Below, piece by piece: positions 49,319 to 57,945 of a stretch of 63,567 nt of DNA. Positions within the stretch are counted from its first letter, which is position 1; every line of letters starts with the position of its first letter. A program made the translations under genes and the position numbers. The notes under the pieces are model-generated. The model searched no databases, was not told where the DNA came from, and worked only from the letters and a program-made list of their open reading frames with translations. Source of the stretch: DATLMR01 sp035634255. GTDB lineage: Bacteria; Acidobacteriota; Blastocatellia; UBA7656. The stretch covers positions 1 through 63,567 of the forward strand of contig DASQDI010000148.1 in NCBI GenBank assembly GCA_035634255.1, given 5' to 3'.

Positions 49319-49660
49319 AAGCGTTTCGCATGCCGCGAGCGACGGCCGATAGGCGAGTCGTTATTATTCCTGCTGCCCGTGCCGGAGTCAACCGGCAAAA
49401 GCGAAGGCCCGCGGATATTGCGGGGGCGATTTCCGTTACAATTTACAGGTTGCATGCCGCGGGCCTTTTGTCTTAGAGTTGCCGCGCGATGGCAGCCTGG
49501 TGTAGTTTAGTACCAGGTCGGAGAAGTTCACTATCAACCCGAGAGCCGGGCTTCGGCGTTAGGATCAACTCACACCCCGGCATTGAGCGATCAGAGTGGA
49601 CTGGTCGCGCCTTTATTTCGACTCCCCATATTTTCTGCCCGGTTCAGGAGTGGGCTTGCG
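49319..49660. other. 342-base gap with inverted repeats, upstream of the lipocalin-like gene
   Basis: Contains an 11-base inverted repeat (49404-49414 with 49458-49468; the right arm runs into TTTTG) and a CCTGGT/ACCAGG stem at 49497-49518. The CYTH gene is divergent. The plus-strand leader of the following gene reaches here. The small stems might belong to a structured leader or small RNA, but I recognise no known riboswitch. An AGGAG at 49647-49651 serves the gene start. Confidence 0.4.
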
Positions 49661-50710
49661 ATGGCCGTAGGCTTTAAGACTACTGCGAGCGGAGCGGCGA
49701 ACTACTCGGACAATCTCTGCCGCTGGAAGAAGGGAAGCTCGGGCCATTACGAAGTGTGGTTCCTGACCCTCAACGACCGCTCGGGCCGGCACGGCTTCTG
49801 GTTCCGCTACACTCTGGAATCGCCCCTCGCCGCGGGGGGCGACAGGGGCGCGCACGCGGCGCTGTGGGCCGCGGCCTTCGACCGCAACGCCCCCGAGCGG
49901 AACTTCGGCCTGAAGAGCGAATTCCCCATCGACCAGTTCCTGTTCGAAGGCCGCGAGCAGTTCAACCTGAGGATCGCCGACGGCCTCTTTTCGCCGGGGC
50001 AGGCCGCGGGTCGGATAGACGGGGTAGACCACCACATAGCCTGGGACCTGAGCTTCACCCCGAGCAAAAAGACGTACCACCATGTGACCCCGAAGCTGAA
50101 CCTGCTGCTGCGCCCCTCGTCGTTCGTCTGCTCGCCCAACCTCGACACGCGGTTCAGCGGGAGCATATGGGTGGACGGGGAGGAGATGATTCTGGAAGAC
50201 GAGCCGGGCTGCCAGTCCCACCTCTGGGGCAGCAAGCGCGTGGACGAGTGGGTGTGGGTCCACTCGAATGCGTTCGAGTCGCACCCCGGCACGGTCTTCG
50301 AGGGGCTCTCGGCGCGCCCGCGCCGCGCGGGCCGGATGATGCCGCCGATCCAATCCCTCTTCCTGCGCCACCGGGGGGAAGAGCACCGCTTCGTGAGGAT
50401 GCGCTTCTCCGAGCAATGGAACCGAAATCTGGGGATCGGTTACTGGTCGTTTTCAGCGATGAACCCCCGGCTTTACATCGAAGGGGCCGCGCAGTGCCGC
50501 CTCCGGGACATGCTGCAGGCCACGTACGAAGACCCGGACGGCGAGCCCCTCTACTGCGTCAACAGCGAGGTGGCGAACCTCAAGATCAGGCTCTTTCGCC
50601 GCACGCACGGGGTCCGCTACCGGCACGTCGAAACGATCAAAGCGCGCTCGACCGCTCACCTCGAACACGCCGCCCGAGCCTTCGACCCGACGGTCCGACC
50701 GGGGTTCTAG
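49661..50710 (+). CDS. Lipocalin-like protein, possibly CrtC/tocopherol-cyclase-related
   Basis: A 349-residue soluble, Trp-, Phe- and Arg-rich beta protein with no signal peptide. It contains GHYEVWFLTLNDRSGRHGFW (about 27-46), DHHIAWDLSFTPSKKTYHHV (about 124-143), GSIWVDGEEMILEDEPGCQS and HLWGSKRVDEWVWVHSNAFE. This is reminiscent of the two-lipocalin CrtC/AttH and tocopherol-cyclase-like families, which act on hydrophobic substrates such as carotenoids. I cannot confirm it without a search. ATG 49661 follows AGGAG by 10 bases; a 26-codon longer form would begin at 49583. The next genes, microcompartment shell protein and aldehyde dehydrogenase, follow 115 bases later. Confidence 0.55.
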   Translation: MAVGFKTTASGAANYSDNLCRWKKGSSGHYEVWFLTLNDRSGRHGFWFRYTLESPLAAGGDRGAHAALWAAAFDRNAPERNFGLKSEFPIDQFLFEGREQFNLRIADGLFSPGQAAGRIDGVDHHIAWDLSFTPSKKTYHHVTPKLNLLLRPSSFVCSPNLDTRFSGSIWVDGEEMILEDEPGCQSHLWGSKRVDEWVWVHSNAFESHPGTVFEGLSARPRRAGRMMPPIQSLFLRHRGEEHRFVRMRFSEQWNRNLGIGYWSFSAMNPRLYIEGAAQCRLRDMLQATYEDPDGEPLYCVNSEVANLKIRLFRRTHGVRYRHVETIKARSTAHLEHAARAFDPTVRPGF

Positions 50711-50825
50711 CTTCTTGACTGCCCCCGGCGCTTTTGTTAGTTTTGAAGCTCTCTGTGAGCAGATGATTCTCGCCAACAGCTCGCATTAAAAGCTCAGGTA
50801 AATTGAGGCATACGGAGGATAGTGG

Positions 50826-51218
50826 ATGAGTATGGAAGCGCTTGGAATGATCGAGACGAAGGGGTTCGTCGGGGCGGTCGAGGCCGCCGACGCGATGGTC
50901 AAAGCGGCGAACGTCGTGCTCGTGGGCCGCGAGTACATCGGGGCGGGGTACGTCACGGTGCTCGTGCGCGGGGACGTTGGGGCCGTGAAGGCCGCGACCG
51001 ACGCCGGGGCCGCCGCCGCCCGCCGGGTCGGCGAGCTCGTGAGCGTTCACGTCATACCCCGCCCGCACCGCGACCTTGAGCAGGTGCTCGCGTCGAGCGG
51101 CCTGATCGAGCCCGCCTACCATCTCGGGGAGGGCGAATCGCGCAACCAGTTGACCGCGGGGAATCAGGAAGACGGCAAGCGCTCGATACAAAACCCAAAC
51201 AAGGACCGCGCCAAGTAA
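50826..51218 (+). CDS. Bacterial microcompartment shell protein (BMC-H)
   Basis: A 130-residue shell protein with one BMC domain (about 4-84): SMEALGMIETKGFVGAVEAA then DAMVKAANVVLVGREYIGAG, YVTVLVRGDVGAVKAATDAG and VHVIPRPH. This is the PduA/EutM/CcmK hexamer type that tiles the protein shell around a metabolic compartment. A 45-residue polar tail (EGESRNQLTAGNQEDGKR) is added, longer than usual for PduA-like proteins. GGAGGA lies 5 bases before ATG 50826. The CoA-acylating aldehyde dehydrogenase gene follows 58 bases later. No pentamer (BMC-P) or trimer genes are in the window. Confidence 0.93.
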   Translation: MSMEALGMIETKGFVGAVEAADAMVKAANVVLVGREYIGAGYVTVLVRGDVGAVKAATDAGAAAARRVGELVSVHVIPRPHRDLEQVLASSGLIEPAYHLGEGESRNQLTAGNQEDGKRSIQNPNKDRAK

Positions 51219-51276
51219 CAGCGCGGGGCCAAGGGCGTCGAAGGCCGAACGATGCCGAACCGTATAGGAAGCCGTC

Positions 51277-53010
51277 ATGAGCAGCGATAAGGACCTTCAA
51301 TCCGTGGAGCAGGCGCGCGACCTGGCGGAGCGCGCGTTCGAGGCGCAGAAAATACTGGCCACCTTCTCGCAGGAGAAGATAGACGAGATCGTGTCCGCCA
51401 TGGCGCGCGCGGCGCAGGCCGAAAGCCACCGCCTGGGCGAGATGGCGCACCTCGAAACCGGCTATGGCATCGCGGCCGATAAGGCCACCAAGAACAGGTT
51501 CTCCGCGGAGACCATCTACAACTTCATCAAGCCCATGCGCACGGTCGGGGTGATCCGGCAGACCGAGACGGTGGTCGAAGTCGCCTCGCCCCGCGGTGTG
51601 GTCGCCGCCATAATCCCTTCGACCAACCCCACGTCCACGGCCATCTTCAAAATCCTCATCGCGATCAAGGCCCGAGATTCGGTCGTGCTCAGCCCGCACC
51701 CTTCGGCCTCCGGCTGCATCAACGAGACCGCGCGCGTGATGCGGGCGGCGGGCGAGGCCGCCGGGCTCCCCCCCGGAGCCATCGGCTGCATGTCCGTCGC
51801 CACGATAGAAGGCACTCAGGAGTTGATGAAGCACAAGCGCACGGCGCTGATCCTCGCGACCGGGGGCATCGGGCTCGTGCGCGCGGCCTACTCTTCGGGC
51901 AAGCCCGCTTTCGGCGTCGGCCCCGGCAACGTGCCCGCGATGATCGAGCGCTCGGCCGATGTCGCGAAGGCCGTCAAGGACATACTTACCGGAAAGTGCT
52001 TCGATAACGGGACGATCTGCTCCTCCGAGCAGGCGGTCGTCGTCGAGCGGACCGTCGATTCCGAAGTGCGCGAGAGGTTCTCGGCCGAGGGCGCGTACTT
52101 CGTCAGCAAGGAGCAGCAGGACGCTCTGGCCCGCGTAGTCGCCACCGCGACCAACACTCTCAACCCTAAAATAGTGGGCAAGAGCCCCCGCGTCATCGCG
52201 GAGATGGCGGGCATCAGGATTCCCGAAGGCACTCGCGCGATCATCTGCGAGCCCGGAGGCATTGGGCGCGATTTCCCCCTCTCGATGGAGAAGCTCTCGC
52301 CGGTCCTCGCCTACTACGTGGTCGACAGCCTCGAAGAGGGGTGCGAGCGGGCCTCGCAGATACTCAGGTACGGAGGCATGGGCCACACGGCCTCGGTCCA
52401 CACCGGGAGCCGGGACGCCGCGCGCGAGTACGGGATACGCATGCCCGTGTCGCGCGTCGTGGTCAACAGCCCCTCGACCCACGGCGCTATCGGGTTCACC
52501 ACGGACCTTGAGCCTTCGATGACTCTGGGGTGTGGCTCGTGGGGCGGCAACGTGACTTCGGATAACATCTCGCCCCGCCACCTGCTCGACGTCAAGCGCA
52601 TAGCGTTCGAGACGAAGCCGATCAACCGGGCGTCCTCGGCCGACCACCCCCCGGCCCGCGCGTCCGCCGGCGGGAGCCCCGTTGACCGCGCGGCCATCGC
52701 CTCTCTGGTCGACCGCTTCCTCGCGGAGCGGCACGTCCACGCGCCGACGCCCGCTCCGGCTCCCCGCGCCCCGGAGCCTACCCCACCTCCGGTCATGCAG
52801 GCCCCTGTGATTGAGCCTCAGCCCGGTCCGCCGGCGCAGACGCAGGCGCCCGCCTCGCGGACCAACGGGAGGGTTTATGACTTCGTGTGCGAAGAGGACG
52901 TGAAGAGGGCTCTGGCCGCGAAGGAGAAGATTCACATAAACGGCAGGACGATCATCACGCCCTCGGCGAGGGAGCTTGGCGAGGACCGCGAAGTGTTCGT
53001 CCGGGGGTAG
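51277..53010 (+). CDS. CoA-acylating aldehyde dehydrogenase with EutT-like C-terminal module
   Basis: A 577-residue enzyme, longer than EutE or PduP (about 460). Residues 1-480 are the dehydrogenase: NPTSTAIFKILIAIKARDSV, FGVGPGNVPAMIERSADVAK and FDNGTICSSEQAVV with the catalytic Cys at about 248. It makes acyl-CoA from a toxic aldehyde inside a microcompartment. A Pro/Ala-rich linker (about 485-530) leads to a terminal segment YDFVCEEDVKRALAAKEKI and TIITPSARELGEDREVF. The TPSAREL piece resembles the N-terminus of EutT. It may be a shell-targeting or docking module. AGGAAG stands 6 bases before ATG. It is paired with the shell gene upstream. Confidence 0.88.
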   Translation: MSSDKDLQSVEQARDLAERAFEAQKILATFSQEKIDEIVSAMARAAQAESHRLGEMAHLETGYGIAADKATKNRFSAETIYNFIKPMRTVGVIRQTETVVEVASPRGVVAAIIPSTNPTSTAIFKILIAIKARDSVVLSPHPSASGCINETARVMRAAGEAAGLPPGAIGCMSVATIEGTQELMKHKRTALILATGGIGLVRAAYSSGKPAFGVGPGNVPAMIERSADVAKAVKDILTGKCFDNGTICSSEQAVVVERTVDSEVRERFSAEGAYFVSKEQQDALARVVATATNTLNPKIVGKSPRVIAEMAGIRIPEGTRAIICEPGGIGRDFPLSMEKLSPVLAYYVVDSLEEGCERASQILRYGGMGHTASVHTGSRDAAREYGIRMPVSRVVVNSPSTHGAIGFTTDLEPSMTLGCGSWGGNVTSDNISPRHLLDVKRIAFETKPINRASSADHPPARASAGGSPVDRAAIASLVDRFLAERHVHAPTPAPAPRAPEPTPPPVMQAPVIEPQPGPPAQTQAPASRTNGRVYDFVCEEDVKRALAAKEKIHINGRTIITPSARELGEDREVFVRG

Positions 53011-53015
53011 ACCTT

Positions 53016-54167
53016 TCAGACGACATCCTTTGAAAAAGGCTCGATGGGCGCGGGCTCGTTGATCTCGTCGCTCGCCATGCGGAGGTCGTGGTCACCGGTC
53101 ACTTCATCCCAGTCGTACCCGAGGTGCCGGGCGAAGCTGTAGAGGCTCGATTCCCATTCACTCCGCTGATTCCGGTACGTCTCCCATGCCGCCTCCTTGT
53201 CCTTCTCGGTGCTGATCCCGTTCTCGTGAAGCCGCGCGAGGGTCTGCTCGAACCTTTCTTTCCACCGGGACGACTCTTCGCGGCTTGGCCCGGCGGGACG
53301 GGAGGGCACGTTGAGGCGGAGGAGGGCCGCGAAATCGTTCAGCGTGTGCATCGCGCTGGTGCCGAGGGTCTTCACGTCGGGGTGATGGTACAGCTCCCCG
53401 TACTCTTCTTTATCGAGGCATGACCTCACCACCGCAAAAACCTCAAGCGACAGGAAGAGCACGCGCGGCACCCCCTTGTACACCTCAAGAGGGTGGAAGT
53501 AGTGGATGACCGGGTGCTCTATGTGAGATTCCAGCACTTCCTGAAGGTTGAGGGCCGCCGTCCGCAGGTTCGACTGGATGCCGATGAAGCGCCCGGATAC
53601 GAAGTGATGCGCGATGTAGCCCACGGCGTCCGCGCCGCCTTCGGCCTGGTGATAGAAAGAGAGCGCGATGGTCCGCTTCCTCTCAAGCGCCTGATAGACC
53701 GAGATCAGGTAGGTTATGGTGAGCGAGATCAGTATGAGCCCGGTGGCCGCTTCCGCGAGCGCCGTGAAGCGCATCTCGATGGACTGGGGCGAGATGTCCC
53801 CGTAGCCGAGGGTGGTCAGGGTGGTGCCGCTGAAATAGAGGGAGGTCAGCCACGGCGAGATCACGTGCTGGTTCTGGACGTAGAAATGGCCGGGCATCCT
53901 CGGCAGGTAGATCAGGGCGAACCCGATCACCAGAGAGGCCACGAAAACGAAGATGATTAAGGGCATCAGGAGCGGGCCGACCGCATGCAGCAGGCGGTGC
54001 CTGCGCGCGCGCGGGAGCCGGAAGGCGACTCCCCGCGATACGTGCCAGATCATGTGGGCGAGCCGGTTACTAATGGGGCCCGTCTTCCCGACTGCGTGAA
54101 GCACGGTCACGTAAACGTCGAAAGCGACGACCAGTAAAATAGCGACTCCTGCAACGGTGTAGAGCAT
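53016..54167 (-). CDS. Two-helix potassium channel
   Basis: A 383-residue membrane protein with a K+ selectivity filter: TTLTTLGYGDISPQSI (about 118-133). Hydrophobic segments are at about 4-23 (VAGVAILLVVAFDVYVTVL), 68-92 (VGPLLMPLIIFVFVASLVIG) and 140-160 (ATGLILISLTITYLISVYQA). The last 200 residues are cytoplasmic and lack the RCK/TrkA Rossmann motif; they are helical and may gate the pore by an unknown signal. Ends 5 bases from the stop of the aldehyde dehydrogenase, convergently. The ATG 54167 has GGATGAA-like upstream sequence only. Confidence 0.8.
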   Translation of the reverse strand: MLYTVAGVAILLVVAFDVYVTVLHAVGKTGPISNRLAHMIWHVSRGVAFRLPRARRHRLLHAVGPLLMPLIIFVFVASLVIGFALIYLPRMPGHFYVQNQHVISPWLTSLYFSGTTLTTLGYGDISPQSIEMRFTALAEAATGLILISLTITYLISVYQALERKRTIALSFYHQAEGGADAVGYIAHHFVSGRFIGIQSNLRTAALNLQEVLESHIEHPVIHYFHPLEVYKGVPRVLFLSLEVFAVVRSCLDKEEYGELYHHPDVKTLGTSAMHTLNDFAALLRLNVPSRPAGPSREESSRWKERFEQTLARLHENGISTEKDKEAAWETYRNQRSEWESSLYSFARHLGYDWDEVTGDHDLRMASDEINEPAPIEPFSKDVV

Positions 54168-54321
54168 TCATCCCTCGAATCCGGGGGGCCTCTTTATTAC
54201 TCCCACTCCATATTTTATGTTACACCTTGCGCCCCTCCGTCAAAAATGGATTGCTTCGGGCGGCCGGAAGAGGGTATTTATGTGAGCGGCTCAATCAGGG
54301 ACGTACCCCGCGAGGCGACAG

Positions 54322-55290
54322 ATGATAAGAACGCTCATGCTCGACCGGCAGGCCAGGAAATTCGACGAGGTCGCCGACTGTAACAGGATAAGCGAGCTTT
54401 GCGAAAACCCCGATAACATCCTCTGGGTCGACGTGTCGGACCCGACCAGCGAGGACTTCGACGAGCTGGCGAAGGAGTTCGGCTTCCACCACCTCTCGAT
54501 TGAGGACTGCCGCAAGGAGCACCAGAGGCCGAAGGTCGAAGAGTACCAGGGCTATTACTTCATCGTGCTCTACGAGGCGGAGCTGAGGGAAGGCGAGCGG
54601 CTTGAGCTGCGCGAGCTGAATATATTCCTCGCGAAGAATTACCTGGTCACGGTCCACAGCCAGCCCATCAAGGCAATCGCCAACGCCGAGCGGCTGTGGC
54701 GCGAGTGGGCCGACCTCGCCGAGCGCGGCACGGGGCTGCTGTCGTACCTCCTGATCGACGCGATTGTGGACGATTACTTCCCCCTGCTCGATTACATCTC
54801 CGACAGGATGGACGTGCTCGAAGACCAGATATTCGAGGACTTCCAGCCCGACACGATAGAGGAGATATTCCGCATCAAGAAAGAGCTCCTCTTCCTGCGC
54901 CGGGCCATCACCCCTTTGAGAGACGTTTTCAACACCCTCCTGCGGCGCGAGCAGCCCATCTTCTCGCGCGAGACGCTCGTCTATTTTCAGGACGTGTACG
55001 ACCACCTCATCCGCCTGGCCGACTCGATAGACACTTTGCGCGACATGATGTCCTCGACCATGGACGCCTACCTGTCCGTTTCGAGCAACCGCACGAACCT
55101 CGTCATGAAGACTCTGACGTCGATCTCGACCATCCTCATGTCCATCACCCTCATAGCCGGGATCTACGGGATGAACTTCGACCGGATGCCGGAACTGAAG
55201 ATGAAATACGGGTACCCCGGCGCGCTCGCGGCGATGCTCGTGGTGGGGCTTGCGGTCTACTACTATTTCAGGAAGATTAAATGGCTATGA
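54322..55290 (+). CDS. corA: CorA family Mg2+/Co2+ transporter
   Basis: A 322-residue CorA-type channel. The cytoplasmic part (1-260) includes FHHLSIEDCRKEHQRPKVEE (about 55-74), DYISDRMDVLEDQIFEDFQP and RRAITPLRDVFNTLLRREQP. The signature GMNFDRMPE (Gly-Met-Asn at about 291-293) precedes the last membrane helix (PGALAAMLVVGLAVYYYFRK), and TLTSISTILMSITLIAGIYG is the first. The ATG 54322 follows GCGACAG, no clear ribosome site. Its end overlaps the start of the next small membrane gene by 10 bases, so they are coupled. Confidence 0.93.
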   Translation: MIRTLMLDRQARKFDEVADCNRISELCENPDNILWVDVSDPTSEDFDELAKEFGFHHLSIEDCRKEHQRPKVEEYQGYYFIVLYEAELREGERLELRELNIFLAKNYLVTVHSQPIKAIANAERLWREWADLAERGTGLLSYLLIDAIVDDYFPLLDYISDRMDVLEDQIFEDFQPDTIEEIFRIKKELLFLRRAITPLRDVFNTLLRREQPIFSRETLVYFQDVYDHLIRLADSIDTLRDMMSSTMDAYLSVSSNRTNLVMKTLTSISTILMSITLIAGIYGMNFDRMPELKMKYGYPGALAAMLVVGLAVYYYFRKIKWL

Positions 55291-55562
55291 AGAAAAGATG
55301 GGGCCGCAGGCGCAGAAGGTACCGCGACATGATCGAGATGTCTCCCGACCCCCGCGCGGAGGGCGCGGCCCAGCCCGGCCCCGACACCCGGCCCTCGGGG
55401 ATCATCAGGTTTGAGACGGGGAAGCTGCCTTCGGAGTTCGCGGAGTTCGATAAGAAAGGGAGGTCGAACCGGCCCGGCGGGGTCGTGATGACTATCGTCG
55501 CCCTTGCCCTCATCATCATCGCGATCATCGCGTGGGCCATAGCGAACGAGCCGCCGAAGTGA
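55281..55562 (+). CDS. Small C-tail-anchored membrane protein, 93 residues
   Basis: A 93-residue protein beginning MAMKKRWGRRRRRYRDMIEM, very basic at first, then a Pro/Gly-rich polar middle, with one membrane helix near the C-terminus (VVMTIVALALIIIAIIAWAI). The start overlaps the corA end by 10 bases in another frame, so translation is coupled. I recognise no family. Possibly an accessory of the CorA channel, but this is only suggested by the overlap. The following 61 bases hold no clear terminator before the convergent VWA gene. Confidence 0.6.
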   Translation: MAMKKRWGRRRRRYRDMIEMSPDPRAEGAAQPGPDTRPSGIIRFETGKLPSEFAEFDKKGRSNRPGGVVMTIVALALIIIAIIAWAIANEPPK

Positions 55563-55623
55563 TCGCCCCGGCGGCCCGCCCTCGCATCTATCCTGCCCTT
55601 CGACACTCGCCTGTTTTTGATGC

Positions 55624-56673
55624 CTACCTGTTTGACGCCTGCCCGTCCCGCGGGGCGGTGTAGCCGTTGCGCGTGCGCGCGACCAGACGCCTGTTGCCGC
55701 CGTTGACCGAGACCCTCACGCTGCGGAAAGTGCCGTCGCGCTTGGTGTTGCTCGGGTAATACCCGATTGTGTACTGCGTGCGCAGGTCGGTCGAGATCTG
55801 CTGGGCGATTGAGTGAACCTCCGCCAGCTCGCGCGGGAAGAATGCCCGGCCCCCGGTCTCCGACGCCAGCTTGTTCAGGAGGCCTTCGGCCTTCTCCTGA
55901 GGGCTCTTGGAGAAGACCCACCCCCCGCTCTTTTCCAGGTCTTTGGTGAAGCCGATCAGGTAGATCTGCACGTCGGCCTCGCGGAGGTGGTCAATCACCT
56001 CTTCCATCTTATACTGGCTGTCCTTATCCTCGCCGTCGGTCACGATGACCACGGCCTTGCGCCTGTTTTTGCCCTCTTTTTGGGCGTAATCGGCCGAGAG
56101 GTAGAGCGCGTCGAGCATGGCCGTCTGGCTGCGGGCGACCATCCCTTCGAGCGCGTAGATGGCGTCATTGATGTCGTTGGTGAACTCTTCGAGCAGGACC
56201 GGCTCCTCCTTGAATTCGATCACCGCGACCTCGTCGCCCGAGCGGCTCGCCTTTATGAGATTGGCGGACGCCTTGATGACCGTGTCGAGCTTGGACCTCA
56301 TCGAGCCCGAGGTGTCTATGGTGAAGACGAGTGAGACGGGCACCTGCTCCTTGGTGAAGAACTCGACCTTCTGCGGCACCTTGTCCTCGAAGATCTGGAA
56401 CTGGTCCTGGGTCAGGTCCATTATGGGCTTGTTGGCCGAATCGACGACGGTCACGTCGAGCACGACCAGCTCCGTGCCCAGGCGGATGGTCGTCTCGTCC
56501 TGGTTCTGAGGCTCCGGGCTGCGCGCGGGCGGCTCTTTCGGGCTCTGCGGCTGGGGCTTCGGCTGTTGCCCCGAGTCGCTCGCCGAGGCGGGCAGGCCGA
56601 AAAATACTCCACTAATCAAAAACGCCGCGATGATAGCAACGACTGCCGACATCCTTCTTTGTGCAAATCTCAT
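55624..56673 (-). CDS. Secreted VWA domain protein (Acidobacterial type)
   Basis: A 349-residue exported protein: signal peptide (about 1-32, ending GLPASAS), a Pro/Gln-rich linker, then IMDLTQDQFQIFEDKVPQKV and the VWA domain. MIDAS residues are visible: VFTIDTSGSMRSK (DxSxS, about 117) and VTDGEDKDSQ (about 215). The N-terminal beta domain before the VWA and overall form match TIGR03436-type proteins abundant in Acidobacteria; their role, perhaps surface adhesion or protease control, is not known. The ATG has a CTATGAG context. Its paralogue lies 198 bases upstream in the same direction. Confidence 0.85.
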   Translation of the reverse strand: MRFAQRRMSAVVAIIAAFLISGVFFGLPASASDSGQQPKPQPQSPKEPPARSPEPQNQDETTIRLGTELVVLDVTVVDSANKPIMDLTQDQFQIFEDKVPQKVEFFTKEQVPVSLVFTIDTSGSMRSKLDTVIKASANLIKASRSGDEVAVIEFKEEPVLLEEFTNDINDAIYALEGMVARSQTAMLDALYLSADYAQKEGKNRRKAVVIVTDGEDKDSQYKMEEVIDHLREADVQIYLIGFTKDLEKSGGWVFSKSPQEKAEGLLNKLASETGGRAFFPRELAEVHSIAQQISTDLRTQYTIGYYPSNTKRDGTFRSVRVSVNGGNRRLVARTRNGYTAPRDGQASNR

Positions 56674-56871
56674 AGTAGAATTCTACTCCGCAGCACAGAT
56701 TTTGAAAACCGTTCGCCCTCTCAAATTTCGGGCGCACGACCCCAATGGCTGGGATGCGCGAACGTGCCTCATTCGTTGCCGGTAGAACGTCAGGTGGAAG
56801 GGAGCTTGCGCCGGTGTATTAAAGAAATAAAGAAAATGGTTCGAAATGCCCTGGAACCGTCGGCCGGAAGA

Positions 56872-57945
56872 CTACTTCTTGACCGACATGTAGCCGTCTT
56901 TGTAGCTGAGCGACAGGCGGCCGAGCCCCTTGGGAGGGTTCACCTTGACCTGCACTTTGTGCCACTTGCCGTCCCCCGAAATATTGCTCGGGTAGAATCC
57001 GATGGAGTACTGGTGGCGCAGTTCGAGCGCGATGCGCGTGCATATCTCCACCAGCTCGGGCTCGTTGTAAGCGTTCGGGAAGAAGGCGCGGCCCCCCGTC
57101 ATGCGCGTGATCTCTTCGAGGTTCGCGCGCCCGAAGCCGGAGAGCGAGTCGTTGTAGTCCGTGATGCCGATGGCGTAGATCTGCACGTCGGCCTCTTTGA
57201 CCCTGTTGCGCAGCTCCTTGTAGGTGTAGCGGCTGTTGTTGTCCTGCCCGTCGGAGATGACGAGGAGCGCCTTCTTCGTGTGGCGGCCCTGCTGAATCTT
57301 CTCCACCGCGAGGTAGGCCGCGTCATAGAGCGCGGTCTGTCCCTTCGGCTGCACGAACATGAGGCGGCTGAGCGTCTGCTCGGCCGAGGTCGTGAAGTCC
57401 TGGACCAGCTTCGCGCGGTCGTTGAAGCCGATCAGGAAAATGTCGTCGTCGTCGTGCGAGGTCTCGACGAACCGCGTGAGGGCGCGAATCGACCTGCTTA
57501 TGCGCGCGCTCATGGAGCCGGACACGTCGTAGACTATCCCGAGCGAGACGGGGGTGTCGTCGTCGGTGAAGTGCGCGATCTCCTGCTTCACCTTGTTGTC
57601 GAAGACTTCGAAGTGCTCTTTCTTGAGCCCCGTCACGAACCTGCCATAGGGGTCGGTCACGGTCACGGTCATGTTCACGATGTCCGTGCTGAGGACGATC
57701 TTGTCGTCGATCTTGATCCCGGAAGGCTTCACCGGCTCGGGTCGCGTCACGGTCGTCTTATCATCGGGGCTGGCTGTCGCGGCGGCCGCCTTGGCTTTCG
57801 CCGGCTCGTTGAGCGGCGGCGCGGCCTGGGACTGGCCCTCCTGCGATGTGTTCTTAGTCTCCTGCTGAGATACAGCGTTGCTTATGGGAGAGAGTGTGAC
57901 TGCGAGAACAACAGCCATAAGTGGGCGAGCGAAACTCTGTTTCAT
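56872..57945 (-). CDS. Secreted VWA domain protein, paralogue
   Basis: A 357-residue protein resembling the gene at 55624-56673: signal peptide (MKQSFARPLMAVVLAVTLSP), a low-complexity Ala/Pro-rich stretch, DPYGRFVTGLKKEHFEVFDN and a VWA domain with YDVSGSMSARISRSIRAL (MIDAS, about 141-158) and VISDGQDNNSRYTYKELR (about 236). Both proteins end the VWA region with similar YSIGFYPSN and YTIGYYPSN segments, so they arose by duplication. ATG 57945. The two genes are separated by 198 bases, so each probably has its own promoter. Confidence 0.85.
   Translation of the reverse strand: MKQSFARPLMAVVLAVTLSPISNAVSQQETKNTSQEGQSQAAPPLNEPAKAKAAAATASPDDKTTVTRPEPVKPSGIKIDDKIVLSTDIVNMTVTVTDPYGRFVTGLKKEHFEVFDNKVKQEIAHFTDDDTPVSLGIVYDVSGSMSARISRSIRALTRFVETSHDDDDIFLIGFNDRAKLVQDFTTSAEQTLSRLMFVQPKGQTALYDAAYLAVEKIQQGRHTKKALLVISDGQDNNSRYTYKELRNRVKEADVQIYAIGITDYNDSLSGFGRANLEEITRMTGGRAFFPNAYNEPELVEICTRIALELRHQYSIGFYPSNISGDGKWHKVQVKVNPPKGLGRLSLSYKDGYMSVKK

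Noticed and set aside
49404..49518. tRNA-like structure in the 49.4-kb gap
   Set aside because: The stems at 49404-49468 and 49497-49518 do not form a cloverleaf, and there is no CCA or T-loop sequence in place.
51052..52935. A 627-residue minus-strand ORF
   Set aside because: It is antisense to the aldehyde dehydrogenase gene, is Arg/Gly/His-rich and low in typical motifs, and has no ribosome site. The dehydrogenase frame holds the ICSSEQ active site.
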